Origin: Lytechinus variegatus
Lineage: Eukaryota > Echinodermata > Echinoidea > Temnopleuroida > Toxopneustidae
DNA: 64,000 nt
Assembly: GCF_018143015.1 (NCBI RefSeq)
Contig: NC_054743.1
Span: 31,211,934 to 31,275,933, forward strand
Direction: 5' to 3'
The notes beneath the pieces are model-generated. The model saw only the letters and a program-made list of their open reading frames with translations, searched no databases and was not told the DNA's origin. Positions within the stretch are counted from its first letter, which is position 1; every line of letters begins with the position of its first letter. The translations under genes and the position numbers were made by a program. Shown here piece by piece: positions 12,601 to 23,997 of the stretch.

Positions 12601-15600
12601 TAACGAGTCAGAGAGGGTGTGTTTAAAACAATGAGCCCAATAAAGTGAGTATATAAGATGGATGGTATGAGAGAAGGCTTCTGATTGGTCAATTGCAATT
12701 TCGTAATTCGGTATATGGCCACGATCGTGGCATATACCGGCAATTTCTGCACGGTAGCGGAGTGTACAAAACCTTATAAGGTGATCCAGTGATTACAATT
12801 TTGTGTTCCCATATCATATACCGCATAGTACATGCTTATTATCGTTCAATATACAATATCGTTCAATTTCAAATTTCTCGCGTGCGTTTATATTTCAACG
12901 TCTCCAACTACCGTCCCATATCATTGCTCACCTCGTTATCAAAAATTCTTGAAAAACTTGTCCATACACGAACCAGTACGTTCTTTAAAATAAACAATAT
13001 CTTTTCGGACTTTCAGTTTGGGTTTCGCGAAAATCACAGCACCTCGCATGCAATTTTATCTTTCATTAACAAAATCACTACTTCCACTGATAAAGGTTGT
13101 CATACTGTCGGTATTTTCTTGGACTTCTCCAAGGCCTTCGACACCATTAACCACGAAATCCTTTTGCATAAACTATCTCATTACGGTATTAGGGGGAAGG
13201 CCTTGGAGTGGTTCAAGAGCTACCTTACAGATAGGACTCAGTTTGTATCAATAAATAATCACAATTCATCCAACCTTCCAATTACATGCGGGGTACCACA
13301 GGGTAGCTTACTAGGCCCTCTTCTTTTTATCACATACATCAATGACATCCACAAAACTTCAAATTTACTTTCATTCATACTCTTTGCCGATGATTCCAAC
13401 ATTTTCTTTTCTCACGATAACATAAACCAACTTATTAGGATCGTTAACTCTGAACTCATGCATGTGACTGAATGGATCAAGGCAAATAAACTCTCACTTA
13501 ACTTACAAAAGACCAATTACATGTTATTTAGTAATAGAGTAAATAGTTTGCCTGGCAATCTCATCTTTGAAAACACTGTCCTTGAAAATGTTTCTGAAAC
13601 AAAATTCTTGGGTGTACTTATTGATAATAAATTGTCATGGAAACCACACATCGATAATATATGCAAAACAATTTCAAGAAATATTGGAATTATCAACAAG
13701 CTCAAATTTTTCCTTCCATCTCGTACACTACTTACATTATATCACACCTTAATATTACCATACATTAATTACGGTATTTTGGCATGGGGTTGTGCAATTC
13801 AAACACAATTACATAGGATACTTTTGTTACAGAAAAAAGCACTTAGGATAATATTTCATACACATTTCAGTTGTCACACAGATAAATTATTTTTTGAAAA
13901 CAAAATCCTTAAAGTTAATGATATATATCTGTTCCAACTCGGCCAATTTATGTACAAACTAAATAAAGATGATCTCCCCGCAATTTTTTCAATTATGTTC
14001 TGCAAAAACTCCTCTGTACACGATTATCCTACAAGACAACGAAACTCTTATCACCTACCTCCAACCCGAACTTTACTTGCAAAAAATTCTTTTGTTTTTT
14101 CTGGTCCTGTATATTGGAATTCCTTGCCCAACGCCTTTAAGGAATCCCCAAGCATCACAATTTTTAAACATAACCTTAAAAAGATGCTTATTTGCCAATA
14201 CTTTACACAAACAAGTCAATCTACCACATAACCAAAACCAAATACAATTTTTTTTTCCCTCCCACCATACAACTTGCCTGCTACCTGTTTCCGCACCTGC
14301 CATGCTCTTCTTTGCACCTCCAATTGTACCTGCACCCCCTCTCTCCCTATATTTGCCTCTGTTCTTCCCTCATAATCACAATTATTGTAACCATGTTGTT
14401 ATTTTTTATTATTTTTTTGTTATTACTATTATCATTTATTCTAATTTGGTTCACTCTTTCGTTGTTACCTTCGATATTTTGTACAGCCTCCTTTTAAACT
14501 GTCTTCCGTCTCTCCTTTATACTATAGTTTTGTAATATACGTATTGAAACTAAGTTACGGGGGCTTGCCTCCCATACAAGCTTCGCTTTTCTTGGCAAGC
14601 CCCTCCGTTCTGTTTTATATAGTTATTATAGTCAAAGTTACTTTAGTTTGCAGTTTGCATTAATTCTCATTGTTTATACCTTATTTCGATTGATGTTGTA
14701 CTTTAAATTTGACTATGTATTGTTTGATTTTGTTGTGCTTTGTGAACGGAAAATGAATAAAATCTAAATCTAAATCTATGGACACTCATATCATGGTATA
14801 TTGAACTCAACAGCATGCACTATATGTATAATATGAATAAAGAAGATCATTAAACATACAACGTCGGTCTATATACCTTACACAAACACCCTCACATACA
14901 TGTATATGTATATTATGATGTCCTTTTTTCAACTGTTTTTTTTTTTGCAAAATAATTTGTCTCTCTAGCGGCTTATTAAAGGCATCATATGTTAGAACAA
15001 AATTAAATTTCAAATCTGAATTGCATACATAGTGTCTTTTTTTCTGATTTTGCATATTTAGTTTGTATGAAATAAATTATTCACGTTTTCATATGTTTGG
15101 ACCCCAGGGACGGAGTACATCGGACCATCAAAGAGATCCCTGATCATTCTAGTCTCTACCACCTATGCTCTTGGCTACATGTTCCTTGCTCTTCCTGCTT
15201 ATTTCATCCGATCCTGGCGTCTTCTGACACTCATCGTAACGCTGCCTCTCCTATTTCTATTCATATGTTTTATGTAAGAATATACTGTTTGTTCGCATGT
15301 GTGTGTTTGGGGGAGAGTGGGGTGTGAGGGTGTGTACGCGTGCGTGAGGGACCGCGTCTGTGTGGAGGAGGTGTGACCGCTTGACGTGTGTGTGGCTGCG
15401 CATTTTTATGCGTGTCTGACCGTGTGATTGGGCAAGGTGGGTGTGGCTGCATTCAGTCAGGCATTGGCCTCGGTTACCCGGCCTCGCTCGCGGTACAGTG
15501 TTGGCTGTAACCGGTTGTTACATCTTTAAGATCTCTGGATATGTGGACGAAGATCTGTCCACGCCAATATTGGCCATTCCATTGTGCGTTATTTTGTTGG

Positions 15601-18600
15601 TGGGGAAAATGCAAGTTCTCCAGTCTTAGGGTGTATTGCAAGAAAATATATGCAATCAATTGCAAACATTCTGTTGCAATTTTCAAATTAAAATGTTAAT
15701 TCTAACTGTATCAAATCAAACACTGCTTGTTTCAAGAAGCAAATTAGAAATCAATTGCAAATTTACAATTAATTCCAAAACTTATAATTAATTTAGGGAA
15801 CGAAAAGAGACTTGCAATTGATCGCAAGTTTCTTGCGACGCCTAATAAATGTATCATTTATCTTCCCACTGGTTAGAAGTGAGCAGAAGTATTACGCGTT
15901 GGCCTGCAAAACTCTTATTCAAAACAAAATGCTTTGTGCATATTCGTAGCGCGATTAAACTTAAAAATGCAGCTTGAAATTAATTCAAATCAAATAGACT
16001 AACAGTGAATGCATAAAATGATATTAACATCAGTAAAAGAAATAACAAGAAGTGCAATTTAAAGCTAAAGTTATATTCGTCTTCCAATACCCTATATACG
16101 TCTAAGATTGTAACCACTTGCATATTTTCTTCTGAAAATATTTGCATAATACACTTAACTTTTGTTAACGTGGTTGTATTATTGCGGTTTTTAGAAAAGT
16201 TAAACTTCAATGACAAACAAATATTTCATAATTGTGGTTATGAATAACGTTTGTTTATAATTGTGGTTTATGTGGTGCACTTGTATGACTAGTGAACCAT
16301 TCTTAAAAAAAGAATGTTTAAAATAATTACTTATGAAACGTGTAACATACGTAGTTTTTCCTATGTACTTTTATTTTTCCATCATCTTATTAATTTTTTC
16401 TGAGTAATCAACTTTTATCAATGTTGAGAATTCTAGCAGATACAGAGGGCCTACTATAACTTTTCATGATTAACTCATCAGTGGCTTAAAGATACAAATA
16501 TACATATATATATATATATTTTAATTACCTAATATTCCTAAAGCTAAGATACCTCCAAAAAGATACCAAACGTTTATCGGTTATTAGAGTCTTTTACTCC
16601 ATTCCATTTCAGATGGCTACCCGAGTCTGCAAGATGGCTTATATCTGTGGGGAAATATGACAAGGCCGAAAAAGTTATCAGCAAAGTGGCCGAAGTCAAC
16701 AAAGCCGAACTACCGAAGCCATTGTTTACAAAAGAATACAGGGAAGAAGAGGTAAAAAGAGAACGCTTTTCTTTGTCATTCTCTCTCGTGTTGTTTTTTA
16801 TAGAATAGGGTTCGAAGGCGAATCTATATCAAATTACCCTTCTACCCACATTTGGAAAATCAGCCCTTCCTCACCTAATTTTGTATTTGTCCCTGAAAGC
16901 ACATATTGAATTATTTTCATATTATATTCGACGCGCAAAGTTGCACAATTGGTAAAAGTGGCAGCAAACCGGATATCGATTTCATCTGTGTGAGGGTGTG
17001 TTAACAATGGAATAAAACGACTGGGAAGTGAACCTAGCATTACTGATGTAAGAGGTTTTACGGGGATTTTTTTTTCAACTACTCACCTTGTACTTGCAAA
17101 AAACTTTGACTTGGATATTGGTAGACACAAATGGCCTCATTTGATAATTTCGAGTACCAGCAGTTAGGTTTTCTTGCCGATTATAAGTCTCTTAATGAAA
17201 TTAATGATAAGGATAATGACAAGGTATCAATTATGTTGTGCCAGTCTCGTACCGTCGATAGCGTAATCACTGACAAAGCAATTCGAAAGGAAGTCAATAT
17301 GCACGCGCTTATTTCTTTATTTTTTGGAGGGTATTGTTTTTCCTAAGGGAAGTTCGCCCTGACATAAATTTTATTGTAAAAATATCACAAAGACGATGAA
17401 AAATGTTGGTGGATTTTTGGGGGGAAATCAGTCAAAGAATAACAAGTACATTTTTTTCTATATGCTAATTCATTGGCGAGCTCAATTCCACAATGCAAAA
17501 TTCTAGATTTTTCTTTGTTTTTTTTTTTAAATTGTACTTTCAGTGTATCAGCATGCAAATTATTTCACATCCACTCTTGAAAGAAATTTTTTTTTATCAT
17601 AAATCACTGGAAGATTGAAATTTATGCATTTATTCATTGTTGGATTTACCTGAAACCTTCACCAGCATTCTATGTTATTTTTCTGGTATTTTTTACACAA
17701 ACTTTTCTTTAGGGCTGGAAAATATCATGGTTATGTAGTTACTAAACGCTTGTGGGTACTATTTCATTGCGGGCATGGTGCAAATATAAAGAGTTACTGG
17801 AAACGGTTATACAATCGATGGGTTGTTAGTCAGTTTATTTCGTGTGATTTTTCAAATAAAGCCATTATATTCAGTCGTAGAGCGTCTGTAATCTTTAAAT
17901 ACGCTTTGGATGTCCTTTATTTCCCCATCAGGATCAAATCCGCAAGGCACATCGACCATCTGGTCTCGATCTGATCCGCACACCTAGAATGAGAATGAGG
18001 ACCATAAACTTGGTCTTTATATGGTAGGTCATCACTGAAACAATTTTATTCATAGTCCCCCCCCCCCCCCCCCCATCTTCTAAGAAACATCTTGTCTGTA
18101 TCACAAGCAATCTAGCTCTCACAAACATTGTTCGAGTCGTAAATGAAATAAAAATATTAGGCATTATGATAGAAATAATCATTTCCAAAAAGCATTTGTT
18201 CATCAGTACCCCAGTATTCGCTCGAGCTGCAGTTCTTGCAGTGTCCAGTGCTCACTACACTCATTTTTTTTCTAGCTAGGCATTTATAAGTTGATTGAAA
18301 AAAAAAGCAGATGCAAGGATGCGAAATGATTTCATACAAATCTTGTATAGTGTGTTAACTGAAATTAATCTACTGTGCAGTCACGAAACATCGATTTCGA
18401 TTATATATACGTTACGTCTGGTCAGAATGCCGTTTCCTAAAGAGTAAAGTGTAACCTAGACTTACGCTCCACGTTTTGAACATTGTACAAAAATATGTGT
18501 ATAGGTAATAATATCCTGGGGATGTTTCACATAAACTTTAATGTGACTAAGTCATGCTTTAAATGTCAAGTAAACCCCAGAAAATGTTAATTTGAATAAA

Positions 18601-21528
18601 TAGGGAAAATCAAATTAGCATAAAGCTTAAAATTTTATCAAACTGGGAGGTATAATTATGGCATTTTAAAGTTTCGCTTATTTTCCACAAAACAGTGAAA
18701 CCCACAACTCTGTGTCATGCAAATGAGTCGGTCTATGATGTCCATCACACACTATTTCTTTTTTTTTATTATACAATATTTCATTTTTTACAGATTTTAC
18801 AGTAAGGACCAACCTTGATGTAACCATAGAGGATTGAACAATGCCAATTCCACATGTTCAGGGGGAATCAACAGTTGTTTCACTTGACATGAGGAGAAAT
18901 TAGCATATTTCACATTAAATAGCGAGTGGGTGACGTCATCGGTCTCCTCGTTGGCACACCGACCTGGATGTGCATATAACTGTTTTATGAAATTAAGCGA
19001 AACTTTAAAATGTCATAACTTTCTTATTTTACATCCGATTTTGATGAAATTTTCAGTGTTATGCTGTTGGATTATTGTTTTACTTTATCCTATTTAACAT
19101 TTTTTTGTTGTGGTGGACTTGTCCTTGAATGCCGACGCGCACATTATGTTCAGCTCAGTAAGCAGTGGCATACGTCCCGTTGGCATGCTTTGAACTGGGA
19201 ATGATATTGCCACGCTAATTGTCACACTTTCACTTGATATCACCTATCCTCCCATTCTTAATTTTTCCCTTCTCTAGGATGGTGAATGCTATGGTCTATC
19301 ACGGCCTGTCTCTGAATAGTTCAAATCTAGGTGTCAACGACTACGTCGCCTTCGCGATCACTGGTGGTATCGAAATCCCAGCTTACTTTATGGATATATT
19401 CATCGTAGAATTCTTTGGTCGGAGATTCAGTCTCTTCTTCTGCTTGATGGTTGGTGGTTTGGCTTGCCTGTCAAGTGCCTTTATACGTAAGATTGTATTA
19501 CTTTCTGTAAAAAAAAGTAAAACATAATAAAATAGGATTTATCCCACTGAACTATGAAGATAAAAAGAGGCAAACAAATAATTTCATGAGGCGAGGAATT
19601 TATAAGAAACATCCTTTTCTATATATTTATCATGTCAGCCCTGACTCAACCAATTTCCTTCGGGAATAAAGCACCTGACTATCAGAAGAGGTCGCGAGGA
19701 CAAAATATGCATTCATATCATTACAACCTAACAAGTAGAATTCTTCCCCCGATCGAAAATACGCACATGATTTTTTTTTAAATTGAGAACGTCTGGTAAC
19801 AGATTAGTTGAAGAAATTGTTGAAGAGATTGTAATGGAGAATTAAAATTCATTTAGATGCTGATTTCTTTCGGAAAATGTATAACAATAACAGGCAAAAT
19901 ATTTAAGAATTAGGAGCCTAAAATTACATTCATCTTACTCCTTTCCTTGTAGCATCTGGCGTTGCCTTGACAACTGTTGCTATGGTGGGAAAGTTTGGAA
20001 TTACCGGTTCATTTGCAGTAATATATCTATACACTGTCGAGCTTTATCCGACAAATATAAGGTAAGTACTACGTAACCATATCGCAACATAAGCTTCATT
20101 TTTACCAAAGTAAATTGTTATAAATTTTTCGGGCTTAAATTGAATATCTGCTCGAAATGTTATTTTTAATTCAAAGTAGGCATGATTCGATGAAAGGTTT
20201 TCCAAGACGAATATAAATGATCTAGGTCATAACCCATCATCATGATCATGTTTGTTTTAGTTGGTGGGTTTTGAGAGACAGGTATTTACGGGAGACTCTT
20301 AATCCATGAACAACTGGTTGATTTTTTTTTTATATTGTTAAATGCTAATGTGGCAGACCTACATTGCTGGTATTCCTGGCGGTGTCTTGATTGAGCAAAT
20401 GAGAAAAAAATATATAGTTTCATGAAAGAAATACAATAAATAACGACCATTTGTTTCATTGATTTGATTTAACTTAATTATTGTATTTTCTTCATTGTAT
20501 AATCTTTGTCCCCCGACCCGAACTCCCCTCCGGAAATAAATAGGGGTGTGGCCATCGGCAACTGCTCCATGTTCTCCCGAGTGGCAAGTATTTCAGCACC
20601 TTTGGTACTCATCTTGGCGAAGTACTGGGACCCTCTACCCCTTGTCATCTACGGGTCTCTGTCTGTCATTGCTTCTCTATCGGCCCTTGCTCTGCCCGAA
20701 ACAAGGGGAAGGAAACTACCAGAGACGCTAGAAGAAGGGGAACAATTCGGACTGAAGTAATAAACTTCATTTTGATTTTATTTCAAGTATTATTCAATTT
20801 CAAACACGACAATGACAGAAGTTCATTTTATTTAGTTAGTTATATATTTCGTAATCAAAGATAAAATGATAGACGAAATTTAATGGGTTGGATTTTAAAG
20901 GTCGAATTCGATAGACAGGATAAGGTAAATGTATAAAGGTCGCACCATCAGCTGTGTACCTGCTCGTTCTGGAATAATTTGAATCATGACTTGATGTTCG
21001 TTTTTTTAATACGGTTATATTGCATCCTGCCATTTGATATACAATTCTACGTATTTCAATTGGAGTTAACCATTTCCCTAACATTAATGAACGACTGAAA
21101 GGCTGACTACTGTTGCCTCACTGAAGTCTTGTTTTGAGATGGGCTGCAGTTAGAATCATATGCCATGTGTCATTGCTTATCGAGGTGAATAAACTTACCA
21201 AAGGTTTTTAACTTTATTTTAAATGAAGGAATATCGTATCATCTCTCGGGAAGTTGTAATCTTTGGGGAATTAGAAGTTAAGCTTCAATGATCACAGAAA
21301 GGTCTGAAATAGTTCCCCGAGAAATTATATATCCGTCTACTACCAAAGTCCCTCTCTCTAACTTCTCATAATATTCTCTGCCATTACAGAACTACCCATG
21401 TTGATGAAAGCATTGAAGAGAAAGACCACGACGCTTATGAGAATGGACTCACACATAGCGAGAAAGACATGATAAGTTCAGGGACAGCTCATCAGAACCC
21501 AGCATTCATTATGGAGGACGACAAGTGA
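4045..21528 (+). CDS. Gene A: SLC22-family (organic ion/carnitine-type) membrane transporter, 11 exons
   Basis: Predicted 12-TM major facilitator of the SLC22 family, a plasma-membrane carrier of small organic ions. Exons: 4045-4194, 5930-6187, 6821-6924, 10821-10975, 15108-15273, 16613-16751, 17932-18023, 19278-19486, 19953-20061, 20544-20756, 21390-21528. All junctions are GT-AG and the joined length of 1734 nt is an open frame of 577 residues, close to the usual 550-600. Seen: N-terminal FDDILKTVGEFGPYQ; ectodomain cysteines C49, C58, C68, C92, C118 and C141; sequons at N43, N73, N80, N96 and N110; FDLVC; GILSDIIGRWW (motif A, with Ile in place of the usual Arg); MRFFMGFG; WLPESARWL; ELYPTNIR; LPETRGRKLPETLEEGE. 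Arg473 aligns with the TM11 arginine of OAT/OCTN proteins. The acidic tail carries NPAF. The first in-frame ATG at 4045 is chosen because paralogue B starts at the same residue. The exact substrate cannot be told. Confidence 0.9.
4195..5929. other. Intron 1 of gene A
   Basis: AT-rich, no coding content. A C-rich stretch at about 4445-4510 resembles the ends of hAT-like MITEs elsewhere in the window, but no matching opposite end is seen. Confidence 0.4.
5930..6187 (+). CDS. Gene A exon 2 (ectodomain)
   Basis: Residues 51-136, the large extracellular loop between TM1 and TM2, with four of its six cysteines and N-glycosylation sequons NGS, NYT, NVS and NYS. Both borders are phase 0 (acceptor ttttttaag, donor gtaagc). 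Bases 6016-6119 are almost identical to exon 2 of gene C. Confidence 0.92.
6418..6715. repeat. Imperfect (TAG)n/(AGT)n microsatellite in intron 2 of gene A
   Basis: About 300 bases of trinucleotide repeat with scattered substitutions. Its poly-Ser, poly-Thr and poly-Leu reading frames are artefacts of the repeat. Confidence 0.95.
6821..6924 (+). CDS. Gene A exon 3
   Basis: Residues 137-171: FDLVCGKGDLTQVSQ, TM2 and the start of MFS motif A (GILSD). It ends phase 2 at donor gtaagt, and codon 171 is split across the intron. Confidence 0.9.
7887..9724. mobile_element. TA-target MITE, copy 2, nested in the foldback-like element
   Basis: Same termini and interior as the element at 1877-3624 (tatacacaacaaaa at left, gggggacttacttttttgtt at right). 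Inserted in a TATA sequence of the inverted-repeat arm. Removing it restores the match between that arm and its partner at about 10200. Confidence 0.75.
8239..8406. mobile_element. hAT-like MITE nested in MITE copy 2
   Basis: 168 bp bounded by inverted ends caggggtcgcggaagcggg and the near-complement cccgttccgcggcccctg, flanked by direct repeats TATTG (8234-8238 and 8407-8411). Copy 1 of the host MITE lacks this segment, giving an empty site (gagcacaatgatttgtgacg). The CAGGG...CCCTG ends suggest hAT, but only 5 bp of target duplication is clear rather than 8. Confidence 0.7.
10821..10975 (+). CDS. Gene A exon 4
   Basis: TM3 and TM4 with IGRWW and MRFFMGFG. Acceptor ttcctgcag, donor gtgaga, ends phase 1. 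Confidence 0.9.
11392..11465. repeat. Low-complexity AC/CT-rich stretch
   Basis: acacacacac followed by ctctcactctcacc-type sequence in intron 4 of gene A. Confidence 0.7.
11524..12452. mobile_element. 929-bp element with perfect 24-bp terminal inverted repeats
   Basis: Termini 11524-11547 (starting tgtcacaccttggcgtttta) and 12429-12452 are exact reverse complements, and similarity continues inward (cccgacgtat). The interior is unusually rich in CpG and tacgt/cgtat motifs compared with the AT-rich intron around it. No transposase frame and no clear target-site duplication, so it is a non-autonomous element of unassigned superfamily. Confidence 0.75.
12709..12739. repeat. 31-bp near-perfect palindrome
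   Basis: cggtatatggccacga followed by tcgtggcatataccg, one base short of perfect symmetry, just upstream of the truncated LINE. Confidence 0.8.
12890..14780 (+). mobile_element. CR1/Rex1-like non-LTR retrotransposon, 5'-truncated, with largely intact RT
   Basis: RT homology runs from about 12897 (SNYRPISLL) to TAA at 14229. Seen in order: FQFGFRENHSTSHAI, DFSKAFDTINHEILL, CGVPQGSLLGPLLF, catalytic FADDS (13383-13397), LGVLIDNKLSWKPH and YINYGILAWG. No stop or frameshift interrupts these 440 or so codons. The endonuclease domain is absent, as expected of 5' truncation. The 3' UTR ends with tandem aaatct units at about 14757-14778, a tail type seen in CR1-group LINEs. Lies in intron 4 of gene A, same strand. 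Clade call is by motif only. Confidence 0.82.
15108..15273 (+). CDS. Gene A exon 5
   Basis: GTEYIGPSKRS followed by TM5 and TM6, including the ALGY and RSWR motifs usual in this segment of SLC22 proteins. Acceptor accccag, donor gtaaga, ends phase 2. Confidence 0.9.
15626..15845. mobile_element. Small MITE in intron 5 of gene A
   Basis: Inverted ends: ttagggtgtattgcaagaaa at the left, and at the right a segment whose complement reads ttaggcgtcgcaagaaactt. AT-rich interior with repeated caattgca words. Confidence 0.6.
16613..16751 (+). CDS. Gene A exon 6
   Basis: Start of the central cytoplasmic loop: WLPESARWLISVGKYDKAEK, the most diagnostic SLC22/sugar-porter motif. Acceptor catttcag, donor gtaaaa, ends phase 0. 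Confidence 0.92.
16752..17931. other. Intron 6 of gene A
   Basis: AT-rich with T-runs. No coding or repeat structure recognised. Confidence 0.4.
17932..18023 (+). CDS. Gene A exon 7
   Basis: Rest of the central loop and entry into TM7: GLDLIRTPRMRMRTINLVF. Acceptor ccccatcag, donor gtaggt, ends phase 2. It aligns residue for residue with gene B 39925-40016. Confidence 0.88.
18559..19128. mobile_element. TTAA-bounded MITE, copy 1 (intron 7 of gene A)
   Basis: Left end ttaaatgtcaagtaaacccc, right end ggtggacttgtccttgaa. Inner inverted repeat: ttttaaagtttcgcttattt (about 18663) and aaattaagcgaaactttaaaa (about 18990). Aligns along its length with 22172-22744. TTAA termini fit piggyBac- or Kolobok-type insertion. 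Also carries gtgacgtcatcggtctcctc. Confidence 0.7.
19278..19486 (+). CDS. Gene A exon 8
   Basis: TM7-TM9 region: MVNAMVYHGLSLNSSNLG, then EFFGRR, the second-half motif A equivalent. Acceptor ttctctag, donor gtaaga, ends phase 1. Confidence 0.92.
19953..20061 (+). CDS. Gene A exon 9
   Basis: TM10: GKFGITGSFAVIYLYTVELYPTNIR, ending with the ELYPT motif. Acceptor ccttgtag, donor gtaagt, ends phase 2. Confidence 0.9.
20544..20756 (+). CDS. Gene A exon 10
   Basis: TM11-TM12 and the C-terminal PET motifs. Arg473 is the codon CGA at 20578-20580. An in-frame TAA follows at 20758, but donor gtaata at 20757 restores the frame into exon 11. Retaining the intron would end the protein at residue 532, so a short isoform is possible. 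Confidence 0.82.
21390..21528 (+). CDS. Gene A exon 11 (C-terminal tail)
   Basis: 46-residue acidic cytoplasmic tail starting TTHVDESIEEKDHDAYEN and ending HQNPAFIMEDDK before TGA at 21526. Acceptor ccattacag. Support comes from the matching tail exon of gene B, which shares NPxF followed by EDD. Confidence 0.75.
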
Positions 21529-21601
21529 GGGCGCTACACCTAAATCTTTGGAAATTTAGAACTTCATTCGAGGGCTCACAGGCCTAATTCATTTTCCATA
21601 T

Positions 21602-21607
21602 AATAAA
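21602..21607 (+). promoter_or_regulatory. Candidate polyadenylation signal of gene A
   Basis: Canonical AATAAA about 75 bases after the stop codon of exon 11. Confidence 0.5.
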
Positions 21608-22171
21608 TTCGTGTGTTAAAGTGGCATTTAAAAAGAATTCATTAAAAATAAGGAGGAAATTCGAGGGTTAAATGTTTACTACCAATGGATAAGATAAATC
21701 TCTGACATTCCATATCTGACCAGAAAAGTTTAAAGATAAATCAGCATTTATGAAGACTACACCTGACGGGATAAAATCCATCACTTGAGAGAGTAAAATG
21801 CCCTTAATTCTTCCGCCAGTAAAGAAAATATAGTTCCATAGTGGTGATATATCTTTCCAATTTGGAAAAAAGTAAGTTCAGTAGGTACCTTCCCTAAAAT
21901 CAGTGGTAGATTGTCAGCCATATTCATTTATTTGTTGTCAATCAGAAATACCAAATTTGAAAATTGAGCAATGGGTTGGGTCGAATGAATATATTTTGCC
22001 TGCCAGTTGTGATTAGGCCCGTGCAACCTCGATTTAATATTTGGAAAATTAATGGGGTAAAAGGATACTGCAAAAATCAGGTGTTTATGTGACTTGTCAT
22101 TGTCGATTTTTATATATATATATTTTTACATCATCATCAGCTATTTAACAAAAAACAGCTGAAACTATGGA

Positions 22172-22744
22172 TTAAAGGTAAAGTCGATCTGAGGAAAATG
22201 CCAACTTAAACAAATAGTGAAAAATCAATCTAGCATTGTGCTGAAAAATTTATTAAAATTGGATGTGAAATAATTAAGTTATGACATTTTAAAGTTTCGC
22301 TTATTTTTCACAAAACAGTGATATGCACAACTATAGGTGAGTCAGTCGATGATGTCCATCGTTCACTATTTCTTTTTTTTTAATTATACAATATTTCATT
22401 TATTATAGATTTGACATTAAGGACCAACTTAGCTGAACTATATAGTACTAAACAATGCTAATTTCCCATGTTAAGTAACGAATCAGTCGTTGTATTACTT
22501 GCCAATCAGGAGAAAATTAGAATATTTCATATAATAAAGTACAAAAGTGAGTGGATGACGCCATAGTCTCCTCATTTGCATACCAGCTAAATGGGCATAT
22601 AACTGTTTTTTTGTAAAATTAAGCGAAACTTTAAAATTTTCTTATTTTACAACAGATTTTGATGAAATTTTCAGTGTTATGCTTGTTAAAGTTTTCTCTT
22701 TTTATTACAATCAACCTTTTGTCGTGGGTAGACTTGTCCTTTAA
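22172..22744. mobile_element. TTAA-bounded MITE, copy 2 (downstream of gene A)
   Basis: Starts ttaaaggtaaagtc and ends gacttgtcctttaa, so the two ends are near-complements with TTAA at both edges. Same interior inverted repeat (aaagtttcgctt and aagcgaaacttt) as copy 1. Confidence 0.75.
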
Positions 22745-23985
22745 GCCTGCCTGTAGCCTTTACTTAGAAATTAATAGATTAAAATAAATAATTATAATAG
22801 TAAGCTAGATTACCATGCTAAATCAATTTTTCGTTCATCAAATTCGATAATTATACATGCAATTTCTTATTTTCATATACTTGCAATTCGAAATGGAGTA
22901 ATGGATAGTATCCGTAATTTTGCTTATCAAACTAGTCGTGTTAGTAATTTAAAGAAAACGTTTCAGGGGAATGCAAGAGAAAGGGGAGAGATTTGAATTT
23001 TACACGCTGCCTGGTAGGAGTGAATGCAGTCGTACACTCATTTAGAGATTTATCATACATATTTTTTCAAGCTATGCAATAAATGACATCCATTTGTATT
23101 TCCAGAACTGTCACATAACTTAAGATCCAATTTCAGAGATAGATAGAGATATATATAGATAAATGGTTTGTTGATAAAAATCAAGACATCATCGCGGCTA
23201 AGGCCGAATTGTGATGTATTTACAAGGTAATAACGAAAAAAAATGTGAGAACAATAGCACAGATAAATACAAAATAAATAATACGGATAAGGTATGGTAT
23301 TGAAACTACTTGCGTTGTGGAATTCTAGAAAAAAATATTAACTGAAAGTAAATTGTGTGTCTGAATAATAAACGAATTGGAAATGATTGATAAATCAACG
23401 GAAACATTAAACAAATTGCATGGCAAAAGGTAATTTGAATGACGAAAACATAAAATGAGAAAGACATAAAAACTATAAGATTCATGCATGTGCTCTTATG
23501 GGTTCATTAAAAAGTGGGTAGTGTATGAGTTAATAATTCGTCTAGTATACTGCCATTAATCTACATGTATTAAACACAAACATAATAACATAATTAACAA
23601 ATCCTGATAAATATGAAAATTATAGTCATAGCTTTCCCTGGTGTAAAATGAGATATGAATAATACAGATATACTTGCGATGAATTATAGTTTGTAAACCA
23701 TCATTAAATTAATCTGAAACTAACCATTTCATTTAAGGACTACGAATATTACATTAAAAAAGTAGTAATTAACAAATATTACGAATTAAAAACTGATTGA
23801 ATCATGACATTATACATGTACAGTTAGACGATAATTGATTATGATAAGTCAAATCTATTTAGGCCGATCAAACTAACACAGTCCATTCTTATTCAGTAGT
23901 CGGACGAGAAATGGTAGGGCGCTACTACGATACAGTAAAGTCCTGCATTTGGGTTCTCTCAGTTCGTCACTGTATCTCATGGATA
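22745..23985. other. Intergenic AT-rich stretch
   Basis: No gene, RNA or repeat structure recognised. Confidence 0.4.
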
Positions 23986-23997
23986 TATGCCATGTAT

